Source: Acidobacteriota bacterium (GTDB lineage Bacteria > Acidobacteriota > Terriglobia > Acidoferrales > UBA7541). Taken from it: DNA of 9,361 nucleotides. The stretch spans positions 1 through 9,361 of the forward strand of contig JAFAZL010000365.1 of NCBI GenBank assembly GCA_019239815.1, read 5' to 3'. The translations under genes and the position numbers were made by a program. Below, in pieces: positions 1 to 8,880 of the stretch; position 1 is the stretch's first letter; each line of letters opens with the position of its first letter. The notes under the pieces were generated by a model. It was given only the letters and a program-made list of their open reading frames with translations. It made no database searches and was not told where the DNA came from.

Positions 1-1
1 A

Positions 2-37
2 CCCCGGCCAACCAGCCCAGTCAGAGAGGTTTCATGA
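2..37 (+). CDS. Possible 3' end of an upstream gene, overlapping atpF by ATGA
   Basis: The frame starting at base 2 is open from the window edge and stops at TGA 35-37. That stop overlaps the atpF ATG (34-36) in the ATGA arrangement typical of translationally coupled operon genes. Only about eleven codons are visible, so the product cannot be identified. By context it could be the previous ATP synthase gene, for example a second b-type (b') subunit, or an unrelated gene. The frame starting at base 3 is also open here and reads through, so this assignment rests only on the overlap geometry. Confidence 0.3.
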   Translation, partial: PRPTSPVREVS

Positions 38-609
38 CGGGTCGTCGTATTTCCCTAATTGTCAGCGTAATGTTCGCAATTTTATTCGGCGTGGTCAGCG
101 TATATGCCGCAGAAGGCGGCGAGGCCAACGCGCACGCGAACGAACTTTTCAAGTGGATCAATTTTGCTCTCGTCGCGCTCGGGTTGCTCTGGGTCTTCGG
201 CAAGCTGCTGCCACCGATTTTTCGCAAGCGCTCCGACGAAATCGGCGCGGCGATCAAGAAGGCAACCGAAATACGGATCGAGGCGGACCGGCAGCTGAAA
301 GAAGCCGAACAGAAACTTGCCAAACTTGAACAGGAAGTCGCACAGCTTCGGGCGCAGGCACAGCGGGAAGCAGCCGCCGAAGCCGAGCGGATCCGAAATG
401 CAACGCTGAGCGATGCGCAAAAGATCGAAGCCGCGGCGGCCGCCGAAATCGATGCGGCCGAACGCGCGGCGCGTTTGGAATTGAAAGCGCTCGCGGCCAA
501 TCTCGCCGTAGACGGCGCCGAATCGCAACTCGCAAAACAACTCACGCCGCAGGCTCAGGAAGCGCTCGTCAGCGCGTTCGTAAAGGGCCTTGCGGGGAGA
601 CCCAATTGA
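34..609 (+). CDS. atpF: ATP synthase F0 subunit b (peripheral stalk), with signal-like N-terminus
   Basis: This 191-residue protein is the membrane-anchored half of the peripheral stalk that holds the F1 head still while the rotor turns. The visible architecture has three parts. A basic, hydrophobic segment at residues 4-25 is followed by small residues (VYAAE, 23-27) that resemble a signal peptidase site. A transmembrane helix lies at about 41-60, ending in Pro-Pro and a basic stretch. A long charged Ala/Glu/Lys/Arg-rich helix runs from about 64 to 165 and is predicted to be coiled-coil. The canonical b subunit has a single N-terminal membrane helix, so the extra hydrophobic leader is noteworthy; b subunits with similar leaders are known in some phyla. 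The start is supported by AGAGAGG at 23-29, four bases before ATG. The stop overlaps the atpH start by four bases. Confidence 0.93.
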   Translation: MTGRRISLIVSVMFAILFGVVSVYAAEGGEANAHANELFKWINFALVALGLLWVFGKLLPPIFRKRSDEIGAAIKKATEIRIEADRQLKEAEQKLAKLEQEVAQLRAQAQREAAAEAERIRNATLSDAQKIEAAAAAEIDAAERAARLELKALAANLAVDGAESQLAKQLTPQAQEALVSAFVKGLAGRPN

Positions 610-1142
610 AGTCAGCTAGTCTTCAATATGCCAACGCGCTGGCGGATATAGCATTGGCACAGGGCGCTGGCGATCCAGCGCTCCGTCAGTTGACGGACTT
701 CCGCGACGCTTACGCGGAATCGGCTGAACTCCGAAATTTTCTGGCCAGCCCCGCGGTCGATCGCGAAGCGAAGCACGGCGTGATCGAAAGGCTAGTGGCG
801 CGGCTTGGCGCGAGCAAGATCGTCCGCAACTTCCTGTTCGTCGTCACCGACCACGGCCGGATGCACATCCTGCCGGAAATTGTCGAGTCGTTTCAGGAAG
901 TGATTCGCAAGCGGCAAGGTATCGCCGAGGCGGAGATTTTTTCGGCAGTCGACCTCACCGCGGCACAAAAAGCGGAATTCGCATTCACGCTGGAGCGCAT
1001 GACGGGACAGCGTATCGAGCCGAAATATTCTCTCGACCCGAGTTTGCTTGGCGGCGCGGTTGTGCGAATCGGTGATGCGATTTACGACGGATCGGTACGC
1101 AATCGGTTGAACGAAATGCGGTCGAAGTTGTCGGGCGAATAA
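606..1142 (+). CDS. atpH: ATP synthase F1 subunit delta (OSCP)
   Basis: The delta subunit caps the top of the F1 head and links it to the b stalk. At 178 residues it has the usual family length. The N-terminal helical domain begins with a typical QYANALADIA stretch. The C-terminal domain ends with the conserved GGAVVRIGDAIYDGSVRNRL stretch (149-168). Translation most likely starts at TTG 606, because that places the conserved N-terminus correctly, overlaps the atpF stop (TTGA) and has GGGGAGA at 594-600 five bases upstream. The rare TTG start together with the overlap suggests coupling to atpF. The last six codons, including the stop, are tandemly duplicated downstream (see the repeat at 1125-1163). 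Confidence 0.94.
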   Translation: MKSASLQYANALADIALAQGAGDPALRQLTDFRDAYAESAELRNFLASPAVDREAKHGVIERLVARLGASKIVRNFLFVVTDHGRMHILPEIVESFQEVIRKRQGIAEAEIFSAVDLTAAQKAEFAFTLERMTGQRIEPKYSLDPSLLGGAVVRIGDAIYDGSVRNRLNEMRSKLSGE

Positions 1143-1163
1143 AAGTTGACGGGCGAGTAAAAG
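1125..1163 (+). repeat. 18-bp in-frame tandem duplication of the atpH stop region
   Basis: Bases 1125-1145 and 1143-1163 match at 19 of 21 positions with an 18-bp period; the differences are T1131/A1149 and A1139/G1157. The unit is AAGTTGTCGGGCGAATAA, coding for KLSGE and a stop. The copy codes for KLTGE and a stop, in the same frame. Readthrough of the first stop would therefore add six residues and end at a second stop, TAA 1158-1160. It looks like a replication-slippage duplication that has diverged slightly. Confidence 0.85.
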
Positions 1164-1329
1164 AGAAACTCGCCGGGTATAGTCGGCGCGGGCCGTTGTA
1201 AAACGCGGTCATGCAGTTTTTGCAAAGTTTAGACGAGCCTCGAGTTCGCCGGGCTGAATCCCGGTTCATTCGAGAGAGTGCACGAAGGCCCAGCAAGGCC
1301 CCAGTTTCGGTAAAGGTTACGGAGCGCGA
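1143..1329 (+). other. 187-base atpH-atpA intergenic region, non-coding leader
   Basis: No credible ORF lies here. It contains the second copy of the 18-bp repeat, a hairpin at 1152-1174 (GGCGAGT/ACTCGCC, 9-base loop), a second hairpin at 1249-1264 (CCGGG/CCCGG, 6-base loop), and the atpA ribosome binding site (GGAG 1321-1324, five bases before ATG). Neither hairpin is followed by a T-run, so neither is a standard intrinsic terminator. A TTGACG (1146-1151) and a TATAGT (1178-1183) are present but 26 bases apart, too far for a normal sigma-70 promoter. The gap is long compared with the other junctions in this operon, so it may carry an mRNA processing or stability element, or a second promoter I cannot identify. 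Confidence 0.55.
1152..1174 (+). other. Hairpin just after atpH
   Basis: GGCGAGT (1152-1158) is the reverse complement of ACTCGCC (1168-1174), giving a perfect 7-bp stem with the purine-rich loop AAAAGAGAA. It uses the second copy of the duplicated atpH tail as its 5' arm. The bases after it (GGGTATAG) are not T-rich, so an intrinsic terminator is unlikely. An RNA-processing or 3'-end-stabilising role is possible but inferred. Confidence 0.5.
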
Positions 1330-2874
1330 ATGGCGAATATAAAAGCGGACGAAATCAGCAAGATCCTGCGCGAACAGATCGCGAACTATGAGCAGACTGT
1401 CGCGGTCGATGAAGTAGGCTCGATCATCAGCGTCGGTGACGGAATCGCGCGCATTCATGGGCTCGACAAGGTCATGGCCGGCGAGATGCTGGCATTCCCG
1501 CACAACGTTTTTGGCATCGCGCTCAACCTCGAAGAAGACGAGGTTGGCGCCGTGCTGCTCGGCGAAACTGTCGAACTCAAAGAAGGCGACACCGTCAAGC
1601 GCACCAACACGATTATGTCGGTCCCTGTAGGCGAAGCGCTCATCGGACGCGTGGTCAGCCCGCTTGGCGAGCCGCTCGACGGCAAGGGCCCCATCAACGC
1701 GAAGCAGCGCAATCCGCTCGAAAGAATCGCTCCAGGCGTTCTCGATCGCCAGCCGGTGCGCGAGCCGGTTCAGACCGGTATCAAAGCCATCGACTCGATG
1801 ATTCCAATCGGCCGCGGACAACGCGAGCTGATCATCGGCGACCGCCAAACCGGTAAGACCGCCGTTATTCTGGACACGATCATCAACCAGAAGGGCGGAG
1901 ACATGGTTTGCATCTACTGCGCGATCGGGCAGAAGCGCTCGACGATCGCGCAGGTTGTAAAGGTGCTCACCGATGCCGGCGCGATGGATTACACCATCAT
2001 CGTCGCGTCGTCCGCTTCCGAGCCCGCTTCTGTGCAATACATCGCACCTTACGCCGCGTGCGCAATGGGCGAATATTTTCGCGACAACAAGAAGCACGCG
2101 ATCACGTTCTACGACGACCTTTCCAAGCACGCACAGGCCTACCGCGAAATTTCGCTCTTGCTGCGCCGCCCGCCCGGACGCGAAGCGTTCCCTGGCGACG
2201 TGTTTTATCTTCACTCGCGCTTGTTGGAACGCGCTGCGAAGTTGAACGACAAGCTCGGCGCTGGTTCGCTTACTTCCCTGCCCGTCATCGAAACGCAGGC
2301 GGGCGACGTTTCGGCTTACATTCCGACGAACGTGATTTCGATCACCGACGGCCAGATTTATCTCGAGGCCGATTTGTTCAACGCCGGTATTCGTCCCGCA
2401 ATTAACGTCGGCATCTCGGTCAGCCGCGTCGGCGGCAACGCGCAGATCAAGGCGATGCGGCAGGTTGCTGGCTCGCTGCGGTTGGACATGGCGCAATTCC
2501 GCGATCTCGCATCATTCGCGCAGTTCGGCTCCGATCAGCTCGATAAAGCGACGCAAGCGCAGCTCGGCCGCGGTCAGCGATTGACGGAAGTTCTCAAACA
2601 GGATCAGTACCATCCTTTGTCGGTCGAAAAGCAGGTACTGATCATCTTCATCGCCACGACCGGCCCGCTGGATTCGATTCCAGTGGCCGATGTTCGCCGC
2701 TTCGAAAAAGAATTCGTGCAGTTCGTCGAGACGAGCCATTCCGGGATCTTGACTTCGATCAAGGAAAAGAAAGCTCTCGACGACGCGATCAAAGGCGAGA
2801 TCAAGAAAGCGGTCGAAGAATTCAAGCAACGGTTTACCACGTCGGAAAAGGAAGCCGTCGCGGCTGCGAAGTAA
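1330..2874 (+). CDS. atpA: ATP synthase F1 subunit alpha
   Basis: Alpha alternates with beta in the F1 hexamer, holds the non-catalytic nucleotide sites and donates an arginine to the catalytic site. This copy is 514 residues, the normal length. It has an N-terminal beta-barrel (about 1-95), a nucleotide-binding domain with P-loop GDRQTGKT (170-177), the alpha/beta signature [10 protein letters not shown] (356-365), the arginine finger R366 in SRVGG, and a helical C-terminal domain (about 380-514). All key residues are intact. The start at ATG 1330 has GGAG five bases upstream and the expected N-terminus beginning [13 protein letters not shown]. It follows the long atpH-atpA gap and precedes atpG by 26 bases. 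Confidence 0.98.
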   Translation: MANIKADEISKILREQIANYEQTVAVDEVGSIISVGDGIARIHGLDKVMAGEMLAFPHNVFGIALNLEEDEVGAVLLGETVELKEGDTVKRTNTIMSVPVGEALIGRVVSPLGEPLDGKGPINAKQRNPLERIAPGVLDRQPVREPVQTGIKAIDSMIPIGRGQRELIIGDRQTGKTAVILDTIINQKGGDMVCIYCAIGQKRSTIAQVVKVLTDAGAMDYTIIVASSASEPASVQYIAPYAACAMGEYFRDNKKHAITFYDDLSKHAQAYREISLLLRRPPGREAFPGDVFYLHSRLLERAAKLNDKLGAGSLTSLPVIETQAGDVSAYIPTNVISITDGQIYLEADLFNAGIRPAINVGISVSRVGGNAQIKAMRQVAGSLRLDMAQFRDLASFAQFGSDQLDKATQAQLGRGQRLTEVLKQDQYHPLSVEKQVLIIFIATTGPLDSIPVADVRRFEKEFVQFVETSHSGILTSIKEKKALDDAIKGEIKKAVEEFKQRFTTSEKEAVAAAK

Positions 2875-2900
2875 CGAGTCGTACTTAGCCGCAGCGAACT

Positions 2901-5284
<2,384 letters not shown>

Positions 5285-5326
5285 TTCGAGCGTGGCTTAG
5301 GTATTGATCAGGAACACTGAGATAAA

Positions 5327-5770
5327 ATGGCTGCTGATTCCATCGAGTTGATCATCGTCACGCCCGAGCGGCAATTGCTGCGCGAGACCGTCGCGGAAGT
5401 GACGCTTCCCGGCGCCGACGGCCAGTTGGGCGTCCTGCCGGGTCACGCGCCGTTGATCACGGAACTCGGCATCGGCGAACTGACGTATCGCTCGAAGAGC
5501 GGCACGCAATCTGATCCGATTGCGATCATCAGCGGTTTCGCGGAAGTTCTGACCGAACGCGTGACCGTACTCGCCGAGATGGCGGAACGCGCCGGCGAGA
5601 TTGACGTTGACCGCGCCGAAAAAGCCAAGAAGCGCGCCGAAGACCGGCTGGCGCAAGCTCAAAGCGATCCAAACGTCGACTGGGGCCGCGCTGCGATCGC
5701 GTTGCAGCGCTCGCTCATCCGCATTCAGGTTGCGCGCCGGCGTCACAGTGTTGCCGTTCCTGGCGAATAA
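5327..5770 (+). CDS. atpC: ATP synthase F1 subunit epsilon
   Basis: Epsilon binds gamma and the c-ring at the foot of the rotor, and in many bacteria its C-terminal helices restrain ATP hydrolysis. The 147-residue protein shows the N-terminal beta-sandwich (about 1-88) with the conserved GADGQLGVLPGHAPLITELG stretch (29-48). A charged two-helix C-terminal domain follows (about 92-140), ending in a basic tail. The ATG at 5327 lies 42 bases after atpD. The nearest Shine-Dalgarno-like sequence is AGGAA at 5310-5314, twelve bases upstream, which is rather far. As the last canonical F1 gene it follows beta in the usual order. No terminator is visible after it, so transcription probably continues into the glutaredoxin-like gene. 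Confidence 0.95.
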   Translation: MAADSIELIIVTPERQLLRETVAEVTLPGADGQLGVLPGHAPLITELGIGELTYRSKSGTQSDPIAIISGFAEVLTERVTVLAEMAERAGEIDVDRAEKAKKRAEDRLAQAQSDPNVDWGRAAIALQRSLIRIQVARRRHSVAVPGE

Positions 5771-5803
5771 ATCGGCCACACCCATGCATCCAAACAGGGC
5801 CTG

Positions 5804-6058
5804 ATGGAAACCATCACGATGTACACCACGAACTGGTGTCCCGATTGCCGTCGCGTGAAATCTTTTCTGACGCAGCGCGGGATTCCCTATCGGGAAATCA
5901 ACATCGAGGAAGATGACGACGCGGAAGAGATCGTCATCAAGGCGAATCACGGCAAGCGGAAGGTGCCTACTTTAAAAGTGGGAGAACGCTATTTCGCGTG
6001 CAGCCCGTTCAACGCTTCGCAACTCGCCCACGAACTGAACGTTCCGCTGAATCCCTAG
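5804..6058 (+). CDS. Glutaredoxin/NrdH/mycoredoxin-like thiol oxidoreductase
   Basis: This 84-residue protein has the thioredoxin-fold glutaredoxin layout. A first strand (ITMYTT) leads into the redox motif CPDC (12-15, after Trp11). A helix and a second strand (REINIEED) follow, then the cis-proline motif KVPT (P55), a strand (LKVGERYF) and the end of the fold with SPFN. It would reduce protein disulfides or mixed disulfides in the cytoplasm. Whether it uses glutathione, mycothiol, bacillithiol or thioredoxin reductase cannot be told from sequence. CPDC differs from the classical glutaredoxin CPYC. ATG 5804 is chosen; an internal ATG at 5819 would cut into the first strand. It lies 33 bases after atpC on the same strand and is convergent with nagA. 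No strong ribosome binding site is visible. Confidence 0.85.
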   Translation: METITMYTTNWCPDCRRVKSFLTQRGIPYREINIEEDDDAEEIVIKANHGKRKVPTLKVGERYFACSPFNASQLAHELNVPLNP

Positions 6059-6085
6059 CGCAAAACTTCGTAAGGCCCGCGCTCG

Positions 6086-7252
6086 TTAGTTCAGAGGAAC
6101 ACCGCGCGCCCACACGTTCGTCACTTCCAGCGCTTCATTCAGCAAAACGATGTCCGCGTCGGCGCCCGTGCGCAGCGCGCCCTTCTTAAATTCCAGGCCA
6201 AGCAGCTTCGCCGGATTCGCTGTCAGCATACGCACGGTGTCGCTCAGCGACCATCCCATGCGAACGATGTTGCGCAACGCGCGATCGAGCGTCAGCGTAC
6301 TCCCGGCGAGCTTTCCTTCCGAATTGCGCGCCACGCCGTCGGTCACCGTCACATCGAATTTGCCGAGGCTGTACGTGCCGTCGGGCATTCCTGTGGCGGA
6401 AATTCCGTCGCTGACCAAAATCACGCAGCCCGGTCCCTTCGCTTGCAACAAGACACGCATTGCCGCTTCTTCGACGTGAACTCCATCGGCGATCAGCTCG
6501 GCGCTGACTTCCGGTGATGTAAGCACCGCGCCAATCACGCCACTGTCGCGATGCGAAAACGGCCGCATCGCGTTGTAGACATGCACTGCGTGATGCGCGC
6601 CGTGTGCAATCGCCGCGCGCGCTTGCTCGTACGTCGCGTCGGTGTGTCCCATCGCAACGACAATCCCCGCGTTGCGCGCCGCATCGATGCAAGGCATTGC
6701 GCCGAGCAACTCCGGTGCGATCGTCAAGATCCGAGCGTTCCCGGCCGCGGCCGTTACCATGCGATCGAGCAGCTCCCGGTTCGGCAGCGTCACCCATTCC
6801 TTGGGATGCACGCCACGCCGCGCTGAACTGATGAACGGCCCCTCATAGTGGATTCCCAAGACCTCGGCGCGTGGATCCTCGGTGCGGTGCTGGTTCGTAA
6901 TGAAGTTGGCAATCCCTTCGACGCTGCGAACAATATCGTCGGGCGCCGCAGTCACCGTGGTCGCCACCATCGACGTCGTGCCGCGCTTGGCCACAGTGCG
7001 CGCCACCGTCGACAGCGCTTCGTTGTTGCCCTCCATCACGTCGCGACCACCGGCGCCGTGAATGTGAACGTCGATAAATCCGGGCACAGCCGTCTGATCG
7101 GTGGCTTTAATTTCGATCGCGCCTGCCGGCAAGCTCAGATCCGCTCGCGCGCCGACAGCCTCGATGACTCCATCGCAGATCAATATGCCGGCATCCTCAA
7201 TCTCGTGAGTGGGAGTGATTGCCTTGCCAGTGTGGAGAAGAATTGTGGTCAT
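6086..7252 (-). CDS. nagA: N-acetylglucosamine-6-phosphate deacetylase
   Basis: NagA removes the acetyl group from GlcNAc-6-phosphate to give glucosamine-6-phosphate, the entry step for recycling cell-wall or chitin amino sugars. The 388-residue protein is a cytoplasmic amidohydrolase of normal family length. The metal-site HxH is in PGFIDVHIHGAGG (H63, H65), the metal-binding Glu is in EGPF (E137), His ligands are in GHTDA (H203) and HAVHVYNAM (H224), a substrate-site HIS is in DGVHV (H259), and the catalytic Asp is in SDG (D282). The C-terminal strand returning to the small beta domain (GADADIVLLNE) is present, so the gene looks intact. The start ATG (complement of 7250-7252) lacks a Shine-Dalgarno sequence. 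Neighbours are a convergent glutaredoxin gene, and upstream a divergent integrase. No nagB, transporter or regulator is in the window. Confidence 0.95.
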   Translation of the reverse strand: MTTILLHTGKAITPTHEIEDAGILICDGVIEAVGARADLSLPAGAIEIKATDQTAVPGFIDVHIHGAGGRDVMEGNNEALSTVARTVAKRGTTSMVATTVTAAPDDIVRSVEGIANFITNQHRTEDPRAEVLGIHYEGPFISSARRGVHPKEWVTLPNRELLDRMVTAAAGNARILTIAPELLGAMPCIDAARNAGIVVAMGHTDATYEQARAAIAHGAHHAVHVYNAMRPFSHRDSGVIGAVLTSPEVSAELIADGVHVEEAAMRVLLQAKGPGCVILVSDGISATGMPDGTYSLGKFDVTVTDGVARNSEGKLAGSTLTLDRALRNIVRMGWSLSDTVRMLTANPAKLLGLEFKKGALRTGADADIVLLNEALEVTNVWARGVPLN

Positions 7253-7264
7253 GGCCGCGCCAAT

Positions 7265-7292
7265 ATCGTAGCGGAAACGAATGTCTGCTCAA
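7265..7292 (-). promoter_or_regulatory. Candidate nagA promoter, near-leaderless
   Basis: On the minus strand, TTGAGC (complement of 7287-7292) and TACGAT (complement of 7265-7270) are separated by 16 bases. Each matches the sigma-70 consensus at four of six positions. A start site about seven bases downstream would leave a leader of only about half a dozen bases before the nagA ATG, which fits the absence of a ribosome binding site. This is pattern matching only, and matches of this quality are common by chance. Confidence 0.3.
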
Positions 7293-7331
7293 AATCAAAC
7301 CGATGTTTGTGGGAGTTCAATCGACGAGACA

Positions 7332-7359
7332 AGAGCCAAAAAAGAAAAGGGAGGGCTCT
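7332..7359. other. Hairpin with A/G-rich loop upstream of the integrase
   Basis: AGAGCC (7332-7337) pairs with GGCTCT (7354-7359), a 6-bp stem around a 16-base purine-rich loop. It is not followed by a T-run on either strand. It could be a protein-binding dyad at the element edge or part of the integrase leader; no function can be assigned. Confidence 0.35.
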
Positions 7360-7415
7360 CGCGATGCCCTGTCAAGTATTAAAATGGTGCCTAAAGACTG
7401 ACTATTTTGTCTTTC

Positions 7416-7437
7416 TGTACCCACGCTGTACCCATGC
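7416..7437 (+). repeat. Tandem 11-bp repeat TGTACCCAYGC upstream of the integrase
   Basis: TGTACCCACGC (7416-7426) is followed immediately by TGTACCCATGC (7427-7437), with one mismatch. The identical part is CTGTACCCA, present at 7415-7423 and 7426-7434. The 11-bp spacing is about one helical turn, so both copies face the same side of the DNA. Short direct repeats beside an integrase gene are often arm-type integrase or excisionase binding sites. That role is inferred here. Confidence 0.6.
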
Positions 7438-7455
7438 AGGAGATACTAAAGCATC

Positions 7456-7460
7456 GGAGG
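7456..7460 (+). promoter_or_regulatory. Strong ribosome binding site that sets the integrase start
   Basis: GGAGG at 7456-7460 lies six bases before ATG 7467, an ideal Shine-Dalgarno arrangement. The reading frame is open further upstream to a TTG at 7407 and an ATG at 7434, but neither has such a site. The 7434 ATG falls inside the 11-bp tandem repeat. The start at 7467 is therefore preferred. Confidence 0.85.
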
Positions 7461-7466
7461 CGGACG

Positions 7467-8654
7467 ATGCAAAAAGGTACGGTTCGCGTTCACGGAAAGT
7501 GGTGGTTGCTCAAAGTTCGCGAAAACGTTGTAAAAAACGGCAAAATCGTTCGTAAGGACATGTACCACAAGCTTGCGCCGGTTGCTCAGTATCGGCCTTC
7601 TTCGAACGGCGAACCTCCACAAACAGTCCGGGCAATGGCGGATGAGAAGCTCGCGCCCATCAATGCGGGCAAACGCGAAGGGCTTTCCGCGGACTCCTGG
7701 AAATCGTACCTCCAAGACTATTTGCAAGCCGGCATCGGTTCGAATGGTCGCCCGGTTCGCCGGGTCACGCTCAAAGGCTATCGGCGCGATTTCAAGATTA
7801 TTTGTGACTTGATTCCCGACATCCAACTCCGCAACGTCCGAACGCCCGACATCAATAGACTCTTCCGCGCTCTGATCGAAAAAGATGGCGACGATATGCG
7901 GGCGACAACCAGTTATCGACACGTCAGAAACTTTTTGAGTGGGGCTTTCCGCGCGGCGGTTGGTGATGGGTTGGTGGACTTCAACCCGGTTCGCGACGCA
8001 ATGGTCATGAGCGGACGAGACATCGAAACTCATGCCTATAGTCTTGCCGAGGTGAAGAAACTTTTGACAGCGATCCGTCCCGCCGCACCAAAAGAAGCGG
8101 ACGACTGGCGTCACACGATGCGAGCCGCTTTCTTGGTCGCGTTCTTTACGGGGTTACGGCTCGAAGAGATCAAAGGATTGAAATGGACCGACTACGACAA
8201 GCAGGCCGGTCTACTCAACATACGACGAACCGTCGTTAACCGTCAGATCGTCGAAGACACCAAGACCAAGTCGAGCAAGGTTCCGGTCGTTGTTGTTAAG
8301 ACGGTGGCGAAGCAACTAGAGGCGCATCGGAAACGGAATTCGGGCGACGGATTCATTTTTCACCAAGCCTACTCGTCTCAAGTCCCCATCATCTTTGAAC
8401 ACATTATGCTGAATCAAGTGCAGCCCATTTGCCGTGAAGCTGGAATTACTTTCCCCGTGCAGATGCACGCCTTCCGCCGCGGCCTCGACACTGCAATGAA
8501 GGACCTAGCAATCGATCTTTCGTTGCGTACTGACATCATGAGGCACTCACCGAGGAACGTAACGGACAAGCATTACGGCCGCGCAAGTGTCACACAGATG
8601 CGCGCAGCGCTCGAAAAGGTAGAGGCTGAGTACCAAAGGGCGAAAGCAGACTAA
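7467..8654 (+). CDS. Tyrosine recombinase / site-specific integrase
   Basis: This 395-residue enzyme of the phage-integrase family would catalyse insertion and excision of a mobile element by strand exchange at att sites. It has an N-terminal arm-like domain (about 1-60, beginning GTVRVHGKWWLLKVRE), a SAM-like core-binding domain (about 75-170) and a catalytic domain (about 190-385). The catalytic set is complete: R231 in TGLRLEE, a beta-hairpin lysine in TKTKSSK (K266 or K268), H334 and R337 in HAFRRG, H360 in MRHSPRNVTDKHYG, and the nucleophile Y370 in KHYG. The enzyme is thus probably active. The start at 7467 is fixed by GGAGG. It is divergent from nagA and lacks a neighbouring tRNA. An element running to the right, with an excisionase-like gene at 9207, fits the usual layout of a genomic island or prophage edge. 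XerC/XerD is unlikely given the length and arm domain. Confidence 0.93.
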   Translation: MQKGTVRVHGKWWLLKVRENVVKNGKIVRKDMYHKLAPVAQYRPSSNGEPPQTVRAMADEKLAPINAGKREGLSADSWKSYLQDYLQAGIGSNGRPVRRVTLKGYRRDFKIICDLIPDIQLRNVRTPDINRLFRALIEKDGDDMRATTSYRHVRNFLSGAFRAAVGDGLVDFNPVRDAMVMSGRDIETHAYSLAEVKKLLTAIRPAAPKEADDWRHTMRAAFLVAFFTGLRLEEIKGLKWTDYDKQAGLLNIRRTVVNRQIVEDTKTKSSKVPVVVVKTVAKQLEAHRKRNSGDGFIFHQAYSSQVPIIFEHIMLNQVQPICREAGITFPVQMHAFRRGLDTAMKDLAIDLSLRTDIMRHSPRNVTDKHYGRASVTQMRAALEKVEAEYQRAKAD

Positions 8655-8665
8655 CCTTCGGTTAG
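8651..8665. terminator. Hairpin holding both convergent stop codons (possible bidirectional terminator)
   Basis: CTAACC (8651-8656) and GGTTAG (8660-8665) form a perfect 6-bp stem around TTC. The integrase TAA (8652-8654) sits in the left arm and the stop of the minus-strand ORF (complement of 8662-8664) sits in the right arm. A dyad between convergent ends suggests a shared 3'-end structure. It is AT-rich, short and lacks a clear T-run on the plus side, so strong intrinsic termination is doubtful. Confidence 0.45.
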
Positions 8666-8880
8666 ACCTCTATTCCGATAGCGCTCTCACTAACCCTGAT
8701 CGTACTTTCGGAGTTGTTCTTTCTATCTATCAAAACGCCCGCCGATTCTAGATCCTGAACATCGCTATTAAAATTTTTGACCGCCTCTGGCTTCAACTTC
8801 GGGTTTAACGTCCTAAACAATTTTCCCAAAGGGATTTTGGTATTGCCGAGTGCCTTAAGAATCGTCGTAATTTCGCTCAT
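8662..8880 (-). CDS. Small hypothetical protein, possible winged-helix fold
   Basis: I do not recognise this 72-residue protein. Its sequence reads like a real small domain: a first helix (ITTILKAL), a turn, a basic second helix (PLGKLFRTLNPKL), a third helix (PEAVKNFNSDVQDLESAGV), then IDRKN..STIRVSE, which could be a beta wing. That order resembles a winged helix-turn-helix, but the match is weak and inferred. Its start (complement of 8878-8880) overlaps the stop of a preceding minus-strand ORF as ATGA, and GAGAGAGG lies about ten bases upstream. It is convergent with the integrase and their stops share one hairpin. Base composition is clearly AT-richer than the atp operon, fitting mobile-element origin. 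It could be a regulator of integration, or a non-coding ORF. Confidence 0.5.
   Translation of the reverse strand: MSEITTILKALGNTKIPLGKLFRTLNPKLKPEAVKNFNSDVQDLESAGVLIDRKNNSESTIRVSESAIGIEV

Larger units (their letters stand above)
7253..7466. other. Divergent nagA/integrase gap, probable element boundary
   Basis: These 214 bases separate the divergent nagA and integrase genes. They hold the candidate nagA promoter, a hairpin (7332-7359), an 11-bp tandem repeat (7416-7437) and the integrase ribosome binding site. I looked for a tRNA or tRNA 3' end, the commonest target of tyrosine integrases, and found none that folds. The att site would be expected here, but its partner copy lies outside the window, so its borders cannot be set. 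Confidence 0.5.

Noticed and set aside
1146..1183. TTGACG and TATAGT as an internal atpA promoter
   Set aside because: The spacer is 26 bases, far from the 16-18 needed for a sigma-70 promoter.
985..2496. Very long minus-strand ORF (503 codons) opposite atpH/atpA
   Set aside because: It lies antisense to well-conserved atpA codons. Its translation is rich in Arg, Asp, Ala and His with no recognisable domain, as expected from the codon bias of a GC-rich gene on the other strand.
5784..5804. Mini-ORF MHPNRA ending TGATG at the glutaredoxin start
   Set aside because: No ribosome binding site and only six codons; the start/stop overlap is probably coincidental.
5297..5950. Minus-strand ORF (217 codons) opposite atpC and the glutaredoxin gene
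   Set aside because: It covers two unrelated plus-strand genes and shows no domain; a shadow frame.
7311..7330. GTTCAATC near the nagA/integrase boundary as a possible tRNA 3' end
   Set aside because: The bases on either side do not form a T-stem and no acceptor stem is present.
6848..7555. Plus-strand ORF (235 codons) running from nagA into the integrase
   Set aside because: It is antisense to nagA for most of its length and then overlaps the integrase out of frame, with no domain signature.
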